Below are positions 1-11,707 of a stretch of DNA of 64,000 nt, one piece after another. The DNA is from Anaspis maculata (lineage: Eukaryota > Arthropoda > Insecta > Coleoptera > Scraptiidae). Location of the stretch: contig OX421962.1 in NCBI GenBank assembly GCA_949128115.1, positions 98,072,935-98,136,934 of the forward strand. Reading direction: 5' to 3'. The number at the start of each line of letters is the position of its first letter. Positions within the stretch are counted from its first letter, which is position 1. The notes under the pieces were generated by a model. That model was not told the origin of the DNA. It saw only the letters and a program-made list of their open reading frames with translations, and did no database searches. The position numbers and the translations under genes were made by a program.

Positions 1-915
1 AAATCAGCGCGTTTAATTTCGAAATAGGCGGACCCGTATACCGTAACAATAGTGATATCAGCTGCATATCCTTGCGCATATTTCGCTATTGTTCAAGTGC
101 CCATTAAAGTTTGTCCACTATCAAGCTCCACCCCTCCCTGCTGGCAACTCTTGGCAGCCGTCACATTCCTGGTCACATTGCCCAATGAGGTTGTGATTTC
201 TGTCTCCTCTATCACAGAGCTGATCCAGCCTGTGAATGACTGGCCAACCCCTCGATTTTCGACACCTCTTCTAATACAGTCGAAAGAGGTGTTGTCAAAC
301 GCTCAAGACAAGAAAGGCTCCTAGGGCAACCTCTTATTTGCCAAGGGAGACGTTGTCCAATAAACTTCCGATCCTGTGCGTGGGGTCGTGAATGCTGAGT
401 TCAAATGATTTTCCCGCTTGGTAGGCAAGGTGCTTTCCCCAATACCTCGTTCTTGATATACTCAACTACCAGGTTTTCTACTGTCTGGAGGATGAATGAT
501 GTCAAGCTGATTGGACGGATTTCACCTGGGCGTATGATTCATGCCCTGGCTTATTATGTCTGCTAACTTGTAGCCCAGCCTTCTCTTGACCTTCGCCTTT
601 GGGGAGTATCAGAGTTTGGCTCATTTCCCCACGCGATATAGGCTTGCTCCCTGAGAAGTGCGTCTAGTAATTCTAAAGTTTCCTTCACAAAGACAGTGTA
701 GCCCCCTGTGGTTTTTGCAATGATATTCTGGAGATTTTTCAATCTTCTCAGTGCTTTCTCTAGAGTATTTCTTTCGTCTCTTTGATAATACATAATTATA
801 CCTGAGACGAGAAGCTTTACATTCTTTCCATTCTCCAGTTTCACTGCAAACATTCTTCAGATCAAGACCAAGAGCCACTTTTATCTGACCAAAAGCTACA
901 GAATCGTTACGCATC
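1..915 (-). pseudogene. LOA/Lian-like non-LTR retrotransposon fragment (pre-RT linker and RT), degenerate
   Basis: Read on the minus strand, this is the end of the endonuclease-RT linker followed by reverse transcriptase. Recognisable blocks are a linker piece (RRLKNLQN..., GGYTVFVKETLELL) at about 853-650, the finger motif EIRPISLTSFILQTVENLV near 500, the palm block AFDNTSFDCIRRGVENRGV near 280-230, and the B/C region with QQGGV and GYAADITIV near 60-150. Several stops and frameshifts break it. The catalytic YxDD box reads YAAD, so one metal-binding aspartate is lost. The wording of the blocks (PISLTSF..KT.E.LV; AFDNTSFD) is that of Lian/LOA-type insect LINEs. The fragment runs off the left edge, so its 3' end is unseen. 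It shares the linker words with the fragment at 36402-36960, so the two probably belong to one family. I am sure it is a LINE RT relic; the clade is less certain. Confidence 0.75.
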
Positions 916-3175
916 GGTCACTTCAGTGCAAAAAAGCTTCACTAGCGAAATCTCCATGCAAGACCTAAATATTTCTCAAAGCGTTATCGCGAGGCGAGTT
1001 CTTCTTTTTTTGACTAGTGTGGTGTCGGAGCGGCAGCAACATTCAAATATCATTGAACGGCCTCCGTTTTCTTGTCAGCTCTTTTCCAAAGTGCAGAAAT
1101 GTCCCTTTAAGAAGTTTCGGTTTAATTAGTGAATGTGAACTTTGTAGCAGCAGCAGCACAATGAAGAACTTCAATAAACGGAAGCCCACTCATCAAGCGT
1201 GTGCGAGAAAATCCTAACCACCAGTCACCAAAACCACCCCATTGACGGTTAGACCTTCCCACAGCCCGCGTCATAAACTCCCAATCCCAAACTCTAACCG
1301 CGGCGTTTTGTCTAAACTTTTAATTAGGTGATTACCCAACAATCCCAATCCTCCACTTTGTGCGCGTTCATGCTTTGTATGATTAATTAATTAACCACGA
1401 CCCTTTTCACCTTAAAATTTTCTTTCTGCATCGATAAATACCTGGCTTGTTTGTACAATTCCAAATGAGAATTCCTAATTGCTCATCACCGAACGAGAAG
1501 TCTAATCTAGCATGATGTGTGGAAGGTCAAACAACGGCATGTAATTTCCTGAAATAGGTTATGGAACGTCTGCCTCGAGGAGGAGCGTTAATGGACAAAT
1601 ATCCGTTCTGGGTGCCAGTGACAAGGCTAGACCATGCCAATTTGTTTTGTATACCAAGAAGGAGGGGTCGAGGAGCGAAATGACCATTAGAAGCGTCCGC
1701 ACCGCTAATTACAAATTCAGCGACACCCCCGTGTGTGCTGAAAAGCGCTTCTGCCCGCATAAAAAATATCCTACCAGCTTAAGCTTTCATCAACCAGACG
1801 GGAAAACGGGAACACCGCACGCGCGGCCTAATAAAAAAGCCTGATCTTTGTTAGCGGACACAAGACTAATCCTCTCCGCACATATCACTGTTCACGCTTG
1901 ACGCGCGGTGATGTTTTCCGATAATTCTCTTTTTTATATTAATCTATTTCTCGGTTCCATGGTGGAATTGAAAAGTGCTGGCGGCTTGCGGTGGGAAGTT
2001 TCGCTGTAAGTGGCGTTTATATTCCTCAATTCGGAGCGAGCGAATGGATCTAATAATCAGTTGGCAGTTGGGAGGTCGTGCCCGCAAGTTTGAGGCTTGG
2101 GGAAGAAGTTTTTCAATTGATTGCAGAAATTACCTTCTGGTGGAGCGCAAGATTTCAAATATATATACGACGGACGCGTCGCCGTAAAGGCATGCCCTGT
2201 AATTTCAACCCCCAAAACTTTATCTTTGTCGCCTCTGATGCCAAGTTGTAATTACTGTTTGCAATGTTCTCTAAGTAAAATCTGTTGCCACTAAGCCAAG
2301 AGGCCTCAAGGGTCTGCAATTTTTATTAAATAATAAGTATACTCTGAAAATGCACTATCTTTGCGTTCTTCATTACCTACATCTTGCTCTTCGGCATTCT
2401 AAGCCTTTTTCTGTGTTAGATTAACCCTCTCCGGAGTCGTAATTTAGTTGTAAAACGATTTCATCAGCCTTTGTGGAAGAGATGTAAGAGTTTAATTTGT
2501 CTTTGTTTCGAAAGCAACACGCGCGAGTCGGGCACAAGGATATTCGTTCTTGGTGGATATTTATTCTAGAATAACGTAAAGGAGATTGCTGGGGTTGTCT
2601 CAGGGGAGAGACATTTTAGTTTTGTACCACCACACAGGGATGAAGTGAAGAAGTAGTGAAATTTGTTTGGAAACCAGTGAGGCGATGTAATAAAGATGCA
2701 CTCGACTCTCGACTCTAGTTGTTCTGTATTGAGGGAAATGCATGTATTTGCTGGTACTGAACTTCTGTTTCAGATAAACAGGTTAACGGTGGGGTATTTA
2801 TCCTGCATCGGAAGGTAATTTTCACAGGCTTGCCATGTTCAACGAAGTAGATAGCATACCATCAACTGGTAGGGCTTTATTTTTTGTTCACTTGAATTGC
2901 ATATTGCATTATGTATCTACTAAATGCTGTAGGTAGTAGTGCTGTTTGCAACTTATGACTTGTTCTGGATATTTTTGGCAGAAAACTTGGGCAGTACCTA
3001 GGTAGGTACCTATATCTCGCGGTTACCGTCGCCGTAATCGAGTGAATTTCATCATAGCAGATGTGACAGCACTAGGTTTTCAACTTCATTGCAACGCCAT
3101 TTTATTTACCTACTGGATTTCACTCCAGCTTGATAAATCTCTTAAAGCCTGTGCCTATTACCTCTGGGAACTCGT
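916..3175. other. no feature recognised
   Basis: Only short open frames without family resemblance are visible. The composition is moderately AT-rich. I see no RNA gene, tandem array or long inverted repeat. Confidence 0.5.
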
Positions 3176-3178
3176 CTG

Positions 3179-3355
3179 GGTAGCTATTCTTGAAAACGTG
3201 GGAGAAACTTCCTGGGAGTTTTATATACTCCAAACCACACTGTTGAAGCGGAAGTTGCCTAAAAAACACGATTTTAGGCAAAATTCGCTACATCAATGTA
3301 CTGCGGAATGTATTTTACTCCCAGAAAGTTTCTCGCACTTTCAAGAATAGCTACC
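3179..3355. mobile_element. 177-bp foldback MITE with 3-bp target duplication
   Basis: The two ends are inverted copies of each other for about 40 bases. Both begin GGTAGCTATTCTTGAAA and continue through GAGAAACTT and CTGGGAGT, with a 2-base length difference and a few substitutions. The trinucleotide CTG flanks both sides (3176-3178 and 3356-3358), which fits a 3-bp target-site duplication. There is no coding capacity. A 3-bp duplication and G-rich tips are what PIF/Harbinger-mobilised MITEs usually show. That assignment is inference. Confidence 0.75.
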
Positions 3356-3358
3356 CTG

Positions 3359-4694
3359 GAAACCTCTATATCTCAGGTACCTATTACCTGTATGTATCCT
3401 GAATCTGACTGGTTCTTGGGTCGCTGCGAAAGTCAATTCGCCTGTTTGAAGGCAACTTGAGTTGAGGCTGTGCAAGAATTAGAACAAATATGACTTCACC
3501 CATAGGTAGCTGTTAACATTAATTACTGTTTATTATTATTATTATTCATTTCTCGTAGGAAATCGAACAGAGTTCAATCGCTTGTTTGTGGCTGTTCAAT
3601 CCATCAATGTGGATACTACAAATTCGTCATCGGTGTTTGTTTGGTTGCATAACTTCAAGGCAAATTATTTACGAGAATGGGATCGCAAACCTCAGTGGGT
3701 TGCACGGACAAGCATAACGACTTCCTTCCGAAACGCGAACCTCAAAAGCTCAAAAGTCGTAATTCCCAAGTCGTATCAGCGGTGTGTAACAAGAAAATAT
3801 TTTTTACATTAAAAACCCACGAACGCAACCGAAAAAAAACTGTTTATACGCAAGAGCAGAGCGTCGTCTCATTAAAGGACGCTCATTAATCTTGCAAAGT
3901 CGCTGGAATTTGAAATTTCCCTGTCAGGCTTTAAGAAATGAAACTCCTTTTGCACCCTCCGATGCCTTCCGGTGGATATCTGCTAAAAGTTGAGTATTAC
4001 GCATATAGGTGTTACCCCGTTTAGGTACCTACAGGTACCAACTGAAGTTGTGATAATTTTGATGGTAAAAGTGTACGTTTTTTTTCGTCAGTTCCTACAG
4101 CCAGCCGAGTTATATTTTAAAATTGCAGAGACGTTCTGCAACTTGTCTTGTATTTTCAAATAAACTCCACCGCGCCCAAGTTGGGCAGGCACCTTTTGAA
4201 TTGTCTTTTCAGTCACGGTCTTCGAGATAAATTAAAATCTCGCTTCAAATTAATTCGCACGGCTCACTTTTCCGCGTCGCGAGGACTCCGCCAGGCATAC
4301 TAAGCCTCCAGTCAAAGTCCCACTAACTAAAACATTATTAATAGTGAAACTAATTAGGTATAACGCTGTACCTAGCGCTACTACCACCTTGCAAATTAAT
4401 TCTGAATTTAGATGCACATTTCTGTAAGTAGGTAGATAGTTACTTCAAAGAAATTCAAAGTAAGTAATCTACTGTATACAAGGTGTCTGGAGTGTAACTG
4501 CGGAAACTTTTGGTTGAGCGGTTATAAAGTTGTGATGAAATAACTAGCCTGAATTTGAAGGGCTATATCTCCGGTATTTTTCGTTTTCGAAATATGTTTT
4601 CTAGGTGCAGTGCAGTCTACTTCGTTTTCGATTTCCTAGGACTGGCAAAGTCGCTGCACTTAAAATCTGGCCATCCCGTCGTATACATGGTGGC
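3359..4694. other. no gene; short (ATT)n at about 3531-3546
   Basis: A short run of ATT trinucleotides lies near 3531-3546. The remainder has no recognisable coding or structural feature, apart from a TACAAGGTGTCTGGAGTG word near 4478 that resembles the CAGGGTGT ends seen in the foldbacks of this window. Confidence 0.45.
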
Positions 4695-5690
4695 GGGTGT
4701 TAGATACTGAATGTTACAAACTTCAAGGGATGATTTCCCATTAAAAATAAAGTTGGAGAATGAAGAAACTCATTGTCCTGAAATGCTTCCTTAAAAAGAT
4801 ACAGGGTGTTGAAGTTGACTTTTTGGAATCCTTTCTTTACCGTAGCTTTTTGACTCAACCGATTTTGATCAAATTACAATCAAAGTTTACTGAAGTAAGT
4901 CTACCGAACAATATTGATGCGTTTCATTAAAGAAAGTTTGTGGTGAAGATAGGGGGCTCACCCCTACTTTACCCCCTATTCTTCACCCAAGTTACTTTTT
5001 ATATTTGTTCCGATTCTTGAATTCCACGTTCAATTTAAAAAAGAGATATTATTGCAAAATTTAGATTAGAGGCTTCATCTTCGAAATATTTGAGCTTGAA
5101 ACTTAGAAAAAGTGTCCTCCGCATGTCCTCGGAGACACCACTTTCAAGAGCATGAAAATCGTTTAATAAATCACGATTTTCCTTGCATTTTAATTCTTAT
5201 ATTCTCAAAAATTTTGTTCTCAAGATGTTTTTCAAAGTTTCAAATTCAAATATCTCGGGAAAAAGCCTCTAATGAAAATTTTGCGGAATTAACTTTTTTC
5301 TAAACTGAACGTAGAATTCAAAAAAAAGAAACAATTTCCAAAAGTAACTAGGGGATGAAACGAGGGATGAAACATACAGGGAAAGGGAGAGAGCACCCCT
5401 CATTATATTCGTTATTAAATTTTTTTGACGAAACGCGTCATTATTATTCGTAGAGACTTATTTTAGTAACCTTTGGGTCAACTTCGAGCAAAATGGGCTG
5501 AATGCTTCAAAAGTTACGGTTTTAAAACTCTGTGGTTTTAAACGATTTTTAAAAGTCAACTTCAACACCCTGTATATTTTAAAGGAAGCATTTTAGGACA
5601 ATGAGTTTTCTTATTTTCTGATTTCATATTGATGGAATATCATCTTTTGAAGTTGGTAACAAAACGTACCTAACACCCTGTATATATGGA
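4695..5690. mobile_element. about 1.0-kb foldback element, nearly a full palindrome, CAGGGTGTT ends
   Basis: The left half (4695 to about 5185) reads as an imperfect inverted copy of the right half. Matching landmarks are GGGTGTTAG..AACTTCAA at the tips, AAACTCATTGTCCT and ATGCTTCCTT further in, a second inner tip ATACAGGGTGTTGAAGTTGAC at about 4800 against its complement near 5554-5575, and TTAGAGGC / GCCTCTAA close to the centre. TA follows the right tip. The tip CAGGGTGT beside TA suggests mobilisation by an IS630/Tc1/mariner-type transposase, but that is inference. It has no coding capacity. A second, half-preserved copy lies at 56978-57555 and has the same tip-within-tip layout. Confidence 0.8.
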
Positions 5691-6534
5691 AAAAAACTTG
5701 GGTCCCAGTGCTGCTCCAAAAAGAAGGAAGATGAACTGTTCCTTTGAGTGTATTTTATTTATTCCGAAATCGATAAATCATATTTTTCTGGTGAGAGAGA
5801 AGAGCGAGGTAATACGGCCGGCGGAGCGCGAATTTGTCTCGTAAAAGTCGTATTTAAAACTTTGCACGTAAATTCACATTTTTTCGCTGACAGATTCATT
5901 TTGGGCCCGTTGTTTTAGCTTATATTTATGTTTCAATTTCGCACGACTACTGTTCCTTATTGGATCTGTCGTATTTCATATCTTTTACCTGTTTTTTTTT
6001 CTACACGCGCCCCGTTTTGTACAATTTTTTCACTTGGCTATACAAAACACCCTGGAAAAGTACCTTTTTTTCGCTTCTTTCACTTCAAAGAGAACCCAGC
6101 AATTGTGCTTGAGACATACGGGGGAGAAGAGGAAGTGAACTACCTAACAATTTAATGTCGCTGATATTAAACCGTAGTTCGACCATTATTCTACGATCTC
6201 GTTAAATCTGCAGCTCAGTTTCAATTCGAAATAATTACCAATCACTAATCAGTGCTATCCATCCAATATGTACGGCACTAGAACGAATGAAATTGTATTG
6301 TATGATGAAACGATGTTATAATTATTATTCATGTTGGCTGTAATGATGAAAAATGTAGAGCTCGTTCGAGTTTCTACTGACACTGACAGATCTGCATGGC
6401 TAAATGTCGTGGTCGGAAAGTTATGTTTTCCACGTTTGTTGTTTAATGCTTTCCACGATAATCTACCTGAATCATAAATATATAAAATTTAAAAAATATT
6501 CTAAAAACCTGCCATATACCTACAGTCTACACTA
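5691..6534. other. no feature recognised
   Basis: AT-rich DNA without a supported gene or repeat. Confidence 0.45.
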
Positions 6535-6627
6535 CATAGCAAAATACGTTCTGTAATGTTTTACTGCCCACTCAAAGTTCAAACACTCCCTTTCGATTGT
6601 ACTATAGCTCCGTTCGGCTGGATTCAA
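6535..6627 (-). pseudogene. Ty3/gypsy RNase H scrap
   Basis: About 31 residues on the minus strand read LNPAERSYSTIERECLNFEW followed by AVKHYRTYF. This is the standard start of the Ty3/gypsy RNase H domain (the L.PAE.NYS..ERE.LA..WAV..FR.YL block that follows the RT). Nothing upstream or downstream on this strand continues the polyprotein and no LTRs are visible, so it is an isolated remnant. In this protein family the glutamate of ERE/ERECL contributes to the RNase H active site, and it is preserved here. Confidence 0.7.
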
Positions 6628-6639
6628 GACCATGCTTGG

Positions 6640-7320
6640 CCATATTATGGATTCCTTGTAAAATCTGGTTTTTCTAGAACTGGTAGGCAGTGAGATTAGT
6701 GATTCCTTGTAGAGAGCAGCCATCGGGGCTGTCACCGTGACTAATTTCACGTTTGTTCTTTTCTTTTAGATGATTTTCAACCATTTTCTTGATGTTGACG
6801 TAAACGGATTTTTCATAGTTTTTTCAGTCCGGATTTAGATTTTTTCATTTCGTTTTTGGATAGTGAAGAATTGAAATATTTTTTTTTATATTTAAAGAAA
6901 TTAACAAGCTATAATATGTGTATCTAATCAACTTGAATGACATAAAAATTAGGATTCGAAGGATCTCAAGCTCGGCTTCAATTCGAAAGTAGCATAGATG
7001 GTATTTTTACTGCTTTTATTACATTAGGCAGGTACTTAATGAAACACTGCAATTAAAACTGTGTCGAGAAAACACTCTTTTAACACTAGGAAATATAAGT
7101 TCCTTGGTTTAGTTGAAAAAATTTCCGGTATAGTGGAGGAAAGCATTCACCGGCGTCGGTGTTCGGCCTTGTTGAATAAAAACCAACAAAAAACCGTTAG
7201 AAAAAATGCTAGACAAAGATAAGGATATTCTGATACCTTGGGCGATATAGGAAGCTTTTGGAATCTCATTCGGCTTAGAATGGGCTACTTTCAAAATCGT
7301 CTTTCTTCAACAGAAGTATT
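6640..7320. other. no feature recognised
   Basis: AT-rich DNA with no supported gene. Confidence 0.45.
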
Positions 7321-7395
7321 TTTGGATAAATATCAGACCTGTTCTGACCTGTTATACTCGTAGATCATCATCAATGACAACTAATAGTTATAACA
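7321..7395 (+). repeat. direct repeat copy 1 (about 75 bp)
   Basis: This segment, with the core words ACCTGTT.YGACCTGTTAT and ACTCGTAGATCAT, recurs in the same orientation at 7524-7601 with a few substitutions and a 4-base insertion. The copies are about 200 bp apart. The origin is unknown; a local duplication is the simplest reading. Confidence 0.75.
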
Positions 7396-7523
7396 GAAGT
7401 ATTACTTTTCTGCCCCCCCCCCCACGAACACGGAGGGAAAGTATTGTAATCGTACAGAAAAAAGATTTCGAGATTTCACCGGATATATATATCCGTTTTG
7501 AGGTCCCTCAAGACGATAAATTT

Positions 7524-7601
7524 TTAAATAAATATCAAACCTGTTCCGACCTGTTATACTCGTAGATCATCTAATCATCAATGAAAACTAACAGTCATAA
7601 G
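7524..7601 (+). repeat. direct repeat copy 2
   Basis: Second copy of the segment at 7321-7395. It is followed directly by a small run of ATAAGTACT-like words (7601-7645). Confidence 0.75.
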
Positions 7602-7649
7602 TATAAGTACTATAAGTACTAAGCAACTAATATAAGTACTAAGGGACAA

Positions 7650-8930
7650 TTATCTACCTATCTTGGCTGTGACTTGATTTAAGCCTTAAAAGCTATCTTG
7701 TGTGATGAACTGATTATTTCATCTTGAAAGCCGAGCATAGAATCTACGGATTTCACCTGCACTGTAGCTTTGGATCTATGCTTTCAAGTGTTGCTGCTGT
7801 TGAAAATACTCCATGAGTCTGGAGCCAAAGACTGTGATAGAAAATTAGAATACCTAGTAGTGAAGCTTCTTCCAATACCTTTCAAGTCGCGTTCAACAAC
7901 TCGAAAAAGTGAAGTGTCTATTGTTAGGTATTTGACATGAATAGACTGTCTTGAGGAGGTCAGGGAACCCATAAAATGTAAATAACCATTCTGCAAATGC
8001 AGGACCTGAAAGGGAGTTTGAAGGTAGAGATAGCAAAGGATTCAGCACCATCGGGTGCTTTATTTTGGGCCTGTTCGGTGCACTGCACTGTATGCATTGT
8101 GGTCAAGAGACACTTTCGAAACCCATCAAGAAATTAAATTGTTTGTTTCTACGGTATGATCGCGTGTTTGACGTGCCGTCCTCAAAACAATCAGCGCAGA
8201 TTACTCAACCAAAAAGTCTTGGACGTAAATGAATTGGAGCGGATATAGTCCACGGATATAGTCTGGATCAGAGCCATAACTTGATATCAGATTTGTGGGG
8301 GAGATCTGCCGCTTCCTGGGGGAGCTTTGGAAAGTTTTGGGGGTGCGCCGGCGAAAGCACCCTCTGGAGTCTGGAATTCATTATTCATATGGAAATAATT
8401 GGCGAATTGCGGTCAGTGTTGGGTCATTATGCAGTTGTCTAATAATGCACGTCTTTTGGGAATTCACCCTTTCCCACCGTCAACGTAAATTATGGAAAGG
8501 GGGAACATTTTTCGGATAAGTCGACGTTAGTTTCAATTAATTTAATACGGTGCTTTGATAAATCCAGCTCCCGTGGAAGTGAGACCAAATGGGACCGCAA
8601 ACCCGTTCAGGAAATAATATTCTATCCTCGAAAATGCGAAACTTCATATCAAGCGTTCAAGTATATTTACTATCGACTTCACCAAGTGGCAGTATAAAGG
8701 TATAGGGTTCAAATTATTTAAACCGCCATTAACCATTACTATTGAATGAAGTGTCTTGAAAACAAAATGCAAATTGACTCTGTAAAAATAGCGATACTTG
8801 CCAGTCTAATTCAAATTTCGTGGGCGAATATGATAACGCCAACAGACCATCTGACCTACGGTACTCTCTGGTAGATGAAAACTGGATTGAATGTAACGTC
8901 TTGGAGAACATACCAGAAACATTGCAGACA
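7650..8930. other. no feature recognised
   Basis: No supported gene, RNA or repeat. Open frames here are short and show no family resemblance. Confidence 0.45.
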
Positions 8931-9122
8931 CAATAGGTCTTTTCATGAGGTCTAGAGCGCATGCTCAATTTCCTTGCTGGTTGGTAAACAACGGGGTCGT
9001 ACCTTTGAAACGCTGGCTCAAATGCCGTAAATTGCCAGATAGCTTCGCGTACTTGCTTACTCGAACTGTCAAATCTTGCGCATGCCCACCGAAACACAAA
9101 AACATCATGAAAAGACCTATTT
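8931..9122. repeat. short inverted repeat pair, possible small MITE
   Basis: AATAGGTCTTTTCATGA at about 8932 is repeated in inverted orientation ending near 9121. A GCATGC word also appears inside both arms. The arms match for only about 20 bases and no clear target duplication is seen, so this is a weak candidate. Confidence 0.4.
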
Positions 9123-10183
9123 GAGTTTCATCCAGAGTTTGACACATTATCAGTCGTCCCTACTGCTACCAGAATATCTGGTCCATTCTAACAAAGCTTT
9201 TAATTACTAACAGCTGATTATGAATGCTTGTTGGAACGAGGCTTTAGTTCCAATTGACCTGGTTGATGTATTTTCGATACAATATTGGCATTTCGAGTTT
9301 TTTTATTTCCACGTAATTAGCAACTTCGCAAAATATATATCCATTATCAACCTCGCGCAACCCGCCAAGCTAATGAACCCATTTTGTTTTCGGGAAGCCA
9401 TATCCTCCTCCCATTAGGGAGTCGTTGAAAGGCGTTCGGTTTTCGGCGCTTCCGTTCCAGCGTGATGATGGCGCCGTGATGCAAAGAAAGCCCAGTAATG
9501 ATCCATCAAATTCTTCCGGAGATAGGTATTCAACAACTTTTGCTTTGGAGTCTTTGCAAACTTTGCGCTCGCCGGGAATCGGATTAAGGACAACTTTCAA
9601 AATATTGTTTCATAAGAGATGTGGATTTACACCGGGAGAGGATTTAGCAGCACACCGTCGTCGCTCTGCAGCCTCTTAAAATAAGATCAGCAGCCTGGCT
9701 TGTCCGGGCAGGAAGCTCTTGAAATTTTTAATAAAGCTCTGGATGAGTGTGAATGCGAAGACGAAGATGCATCTATACAGATTCATCATCATAGAGCAAA
9801 CAGTCTTTTGTTGTGATCCCGGGAGCCTGCATCGCGGCAAGAGAAGATAGGATTATTATATGATGAGCAACGTGTGCGAAATTAAAAACATTTTCGAACA
9901 TTTTTTTATTAAAATCTTGCACAGTGTTATTATATATTTAATCATAACAATCCCGTTTGATGCTGCATGAACGCAGATAATAGTTTTTATAACAATATTA
10001 ATTCTAAATTCCGCACTGAATGATTGATGCATTATTATGAAATTATTTATGCATTATTAAAACCCGAATGTTGACATGTTTTACATTCATGAAAATAAAC
10101 ATGAAAATACCGAAAGGATTATATACTGATAACTGAAATAACAGGTACCGTTATACAATATTTCAATTTAGCGGAAACATGCA
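9123..10183. other. no feature recognised
   Basis: No supported gene or repeat. The right part (9900-10130) is very AT-rich. Confidence 0.45.
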
Positions 10184-10454
10184 ACTGTGCCACGCAGGCC
10201 CGTAGCTACGAGGAGGCATGGGGGGCTAAGCCCCCCCTAGAATAATCGTTTGCCCCCCCTAGGGTTCTAGATGAAATAGAACTTTTATTTTGAATTTAAT
10301 TTTGAGAAAAAATTACTTGGATAAAAAACTACACAATCCACAAAAGTTACAAAAAAATGTGTCAAAATCAACTGGGTACCGGACCCACGTCCTACCATCT
10401 ACCGTCAACGTATGTACCTATCATGATGATGAATCACGAAATCTGAATAATAGG

Positions 10455-10570
10455 TACACACCCAAATGGTCTAGGGATCACCCCGACATTTGTCTCGGTT
10501 AAAATGACAATTTCTCGAGGAAACATCAGCCGATTTCGAAAATTTTTGTAGTGCTCGATAGAGTAATCTA
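10455..10570 (-). repeat. inner inverted arm, copy A
   Basis: Read on the minus strand this segment matches 11163-11281 on the plus strand over about 115 bases. Shared words are GATTACTCTATCG, TTCTCGAGAAATTGTCATTT followed by TAACCGAGACAAA, and TAGACCATTTGGGTGTGTA. On this side it is directly continued by the tRNA-like unit, so it may be the body of a tRNA-derived SINE. Confidence 0.8.
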
Positions 10571-10593
10571 TGGCGCGATGTGACGGAGAAAAA

Positions 10594-10677
10594 GTGTCTG
10601 CCCTGAGCAGGACTCGAGCCCGCGTCTTTCATTTGCCGGATGGATACTCTAACCACTAAGCTATCGGGGGAGACAAC
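10594..10677 (-). repeat. tRNA-like unit, head of a tRNA-derived SINE or tRNA pseudogene
   Basis: On the minus strand an A box (TAGCTTAGTGG, 10653-10663) and a B box (GGCTCGAGTCC, 10610-10620) are correctly spaced for a tRNA. The T arm folds (GCGGG/CCTGC around CTCGAGT). The ends can pair as an acceptor stem (TGTCTCCC with GGGCAGACA, one mismatch). A run of five T (plus-strand A at 10589-10593) follows as a possible pol III stop. The anticodon arm is poorly formed, so a functional tRNA is unlikely. The sequence continues directly into inverted arm A, as in a SINE body. Confidence 0.6.
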
Positions 10678-11162
10678 AGTTCCTCCGTCACATGCCCATA
10701 TGAGAGCCGCCACAAATCTTTCAACTACAAGCTACCACCAACCACCTTGATGCATCCGATTGTTAACCCTATGTACGATATACAGGGTGACAATGAAAGA
10801 AGCGCAAAAATCCCTGACTTCAGCAAGGTCCCGTTTTGAACAAACACGTCGCAGAATTTTCGAGGACGTAACATTTTTAGAAAGCGTAATAATGTATCAT
10901 GAAACAATTTGATCCCATCGGCCCTCAGAAGTGGTGAGGGACCTGCACCTCTTCTGAGACTACATGAATAATACATGCGGTTGCATTACATGAATAGCCC
11001 AGGGTGGTTCAAAGTGCATCAGTGGCAATTATCCGATGCATTACAATTGCCATAGCAACCAATTTGTCTTATTATGGATGCTCCTTTACAGCTTAATTTT
11101 CAGTTCATAAATCACAAAAACAGTCAACAGTCGGGTGATCTAAGGTGGTAACTTGTAGTAAA

Positions 11163-11281
11163 AGGATTACTCTATCGGGCACCTTGAAAAGTTTTAAATT
11201 TAGGCAATGTTTTCTCGAGAAATTGTCATTTTAACCGAGACAAAATTTTGGGGTGATGCCTAGACCATTTGGGTGTGTATT
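11163..11281 (+). repeat. inner inverted arm, copy B
   Basis: This is the inverted partner of 10455-10570. No tRNA-like head is seen upstream of this copy. Confidence 0.8.
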
Positions 11282-11479
11282 TGTATATATACAGACATTT
11301 ATTTAAAAATGACAACTTCCCACAATTTGGGCTGCTAATATACAAAGGATACTATAACACATGGAGTAAAAATAACACATTAATAGGTGAACTTGAATAG
11401 TAATCTGAATTTCGGAAAAGTAGGTATATAGTTAAGCTTGTAAACTTAGTAAATATAGACGTATAAAGGTAAGGAAGAA

Positions 11480-11707
11480 CTAAGTAGTTTTATATAAATG
11501 GTTTCGCAAAATGTAAATGGACTTTTTCAAGGCTACTGACGCTACCGATTTACATAATTTAGAAGGAATGCCAAATTTAAAACAAAACTCTTTAAAGAGA
11601 GTGGTGATTGTCCCACGAGCGCCGACAAGCAACCCGACAACATCGATTTGTCGAAGGTCGTATTTTTCTTCGGTCATCAGCGCTGGCTTATTTGGTCTTC
11701 TTGGCAT
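11480..11707 (-). pseudogene. short RT-associated C-terminal scrap (tentative)
   Basis: The minus-strand frame contains YDLRQIDVVGLLVGARGTIT and a following FGIPSKLCKSVASVALKKSIYILRNHLY. This resembles the region downstream of the RT in some arthropod retroelement proteins (a VVP.V.GARGT-type block followed by a helix ending in IL..HL). There are no catalytic residues here and the surrounding frames are closed. It could also be chance. If real, it is a foreign scrap captured by the hAT-like element around it. Confidence 0.35.

Noticed and set aside
8729..9147. 122-codon minus-strand frame
   Set aside because: It overlaps the small inverted repeat and shows no family motif or splice context.
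10594..10677. Functional tRNA gene
   Set aside because: A and B boxes are good but the anticodon arm does not fold, and the unit continues into a repeated body; annotated as a SINE-like repeat instead.
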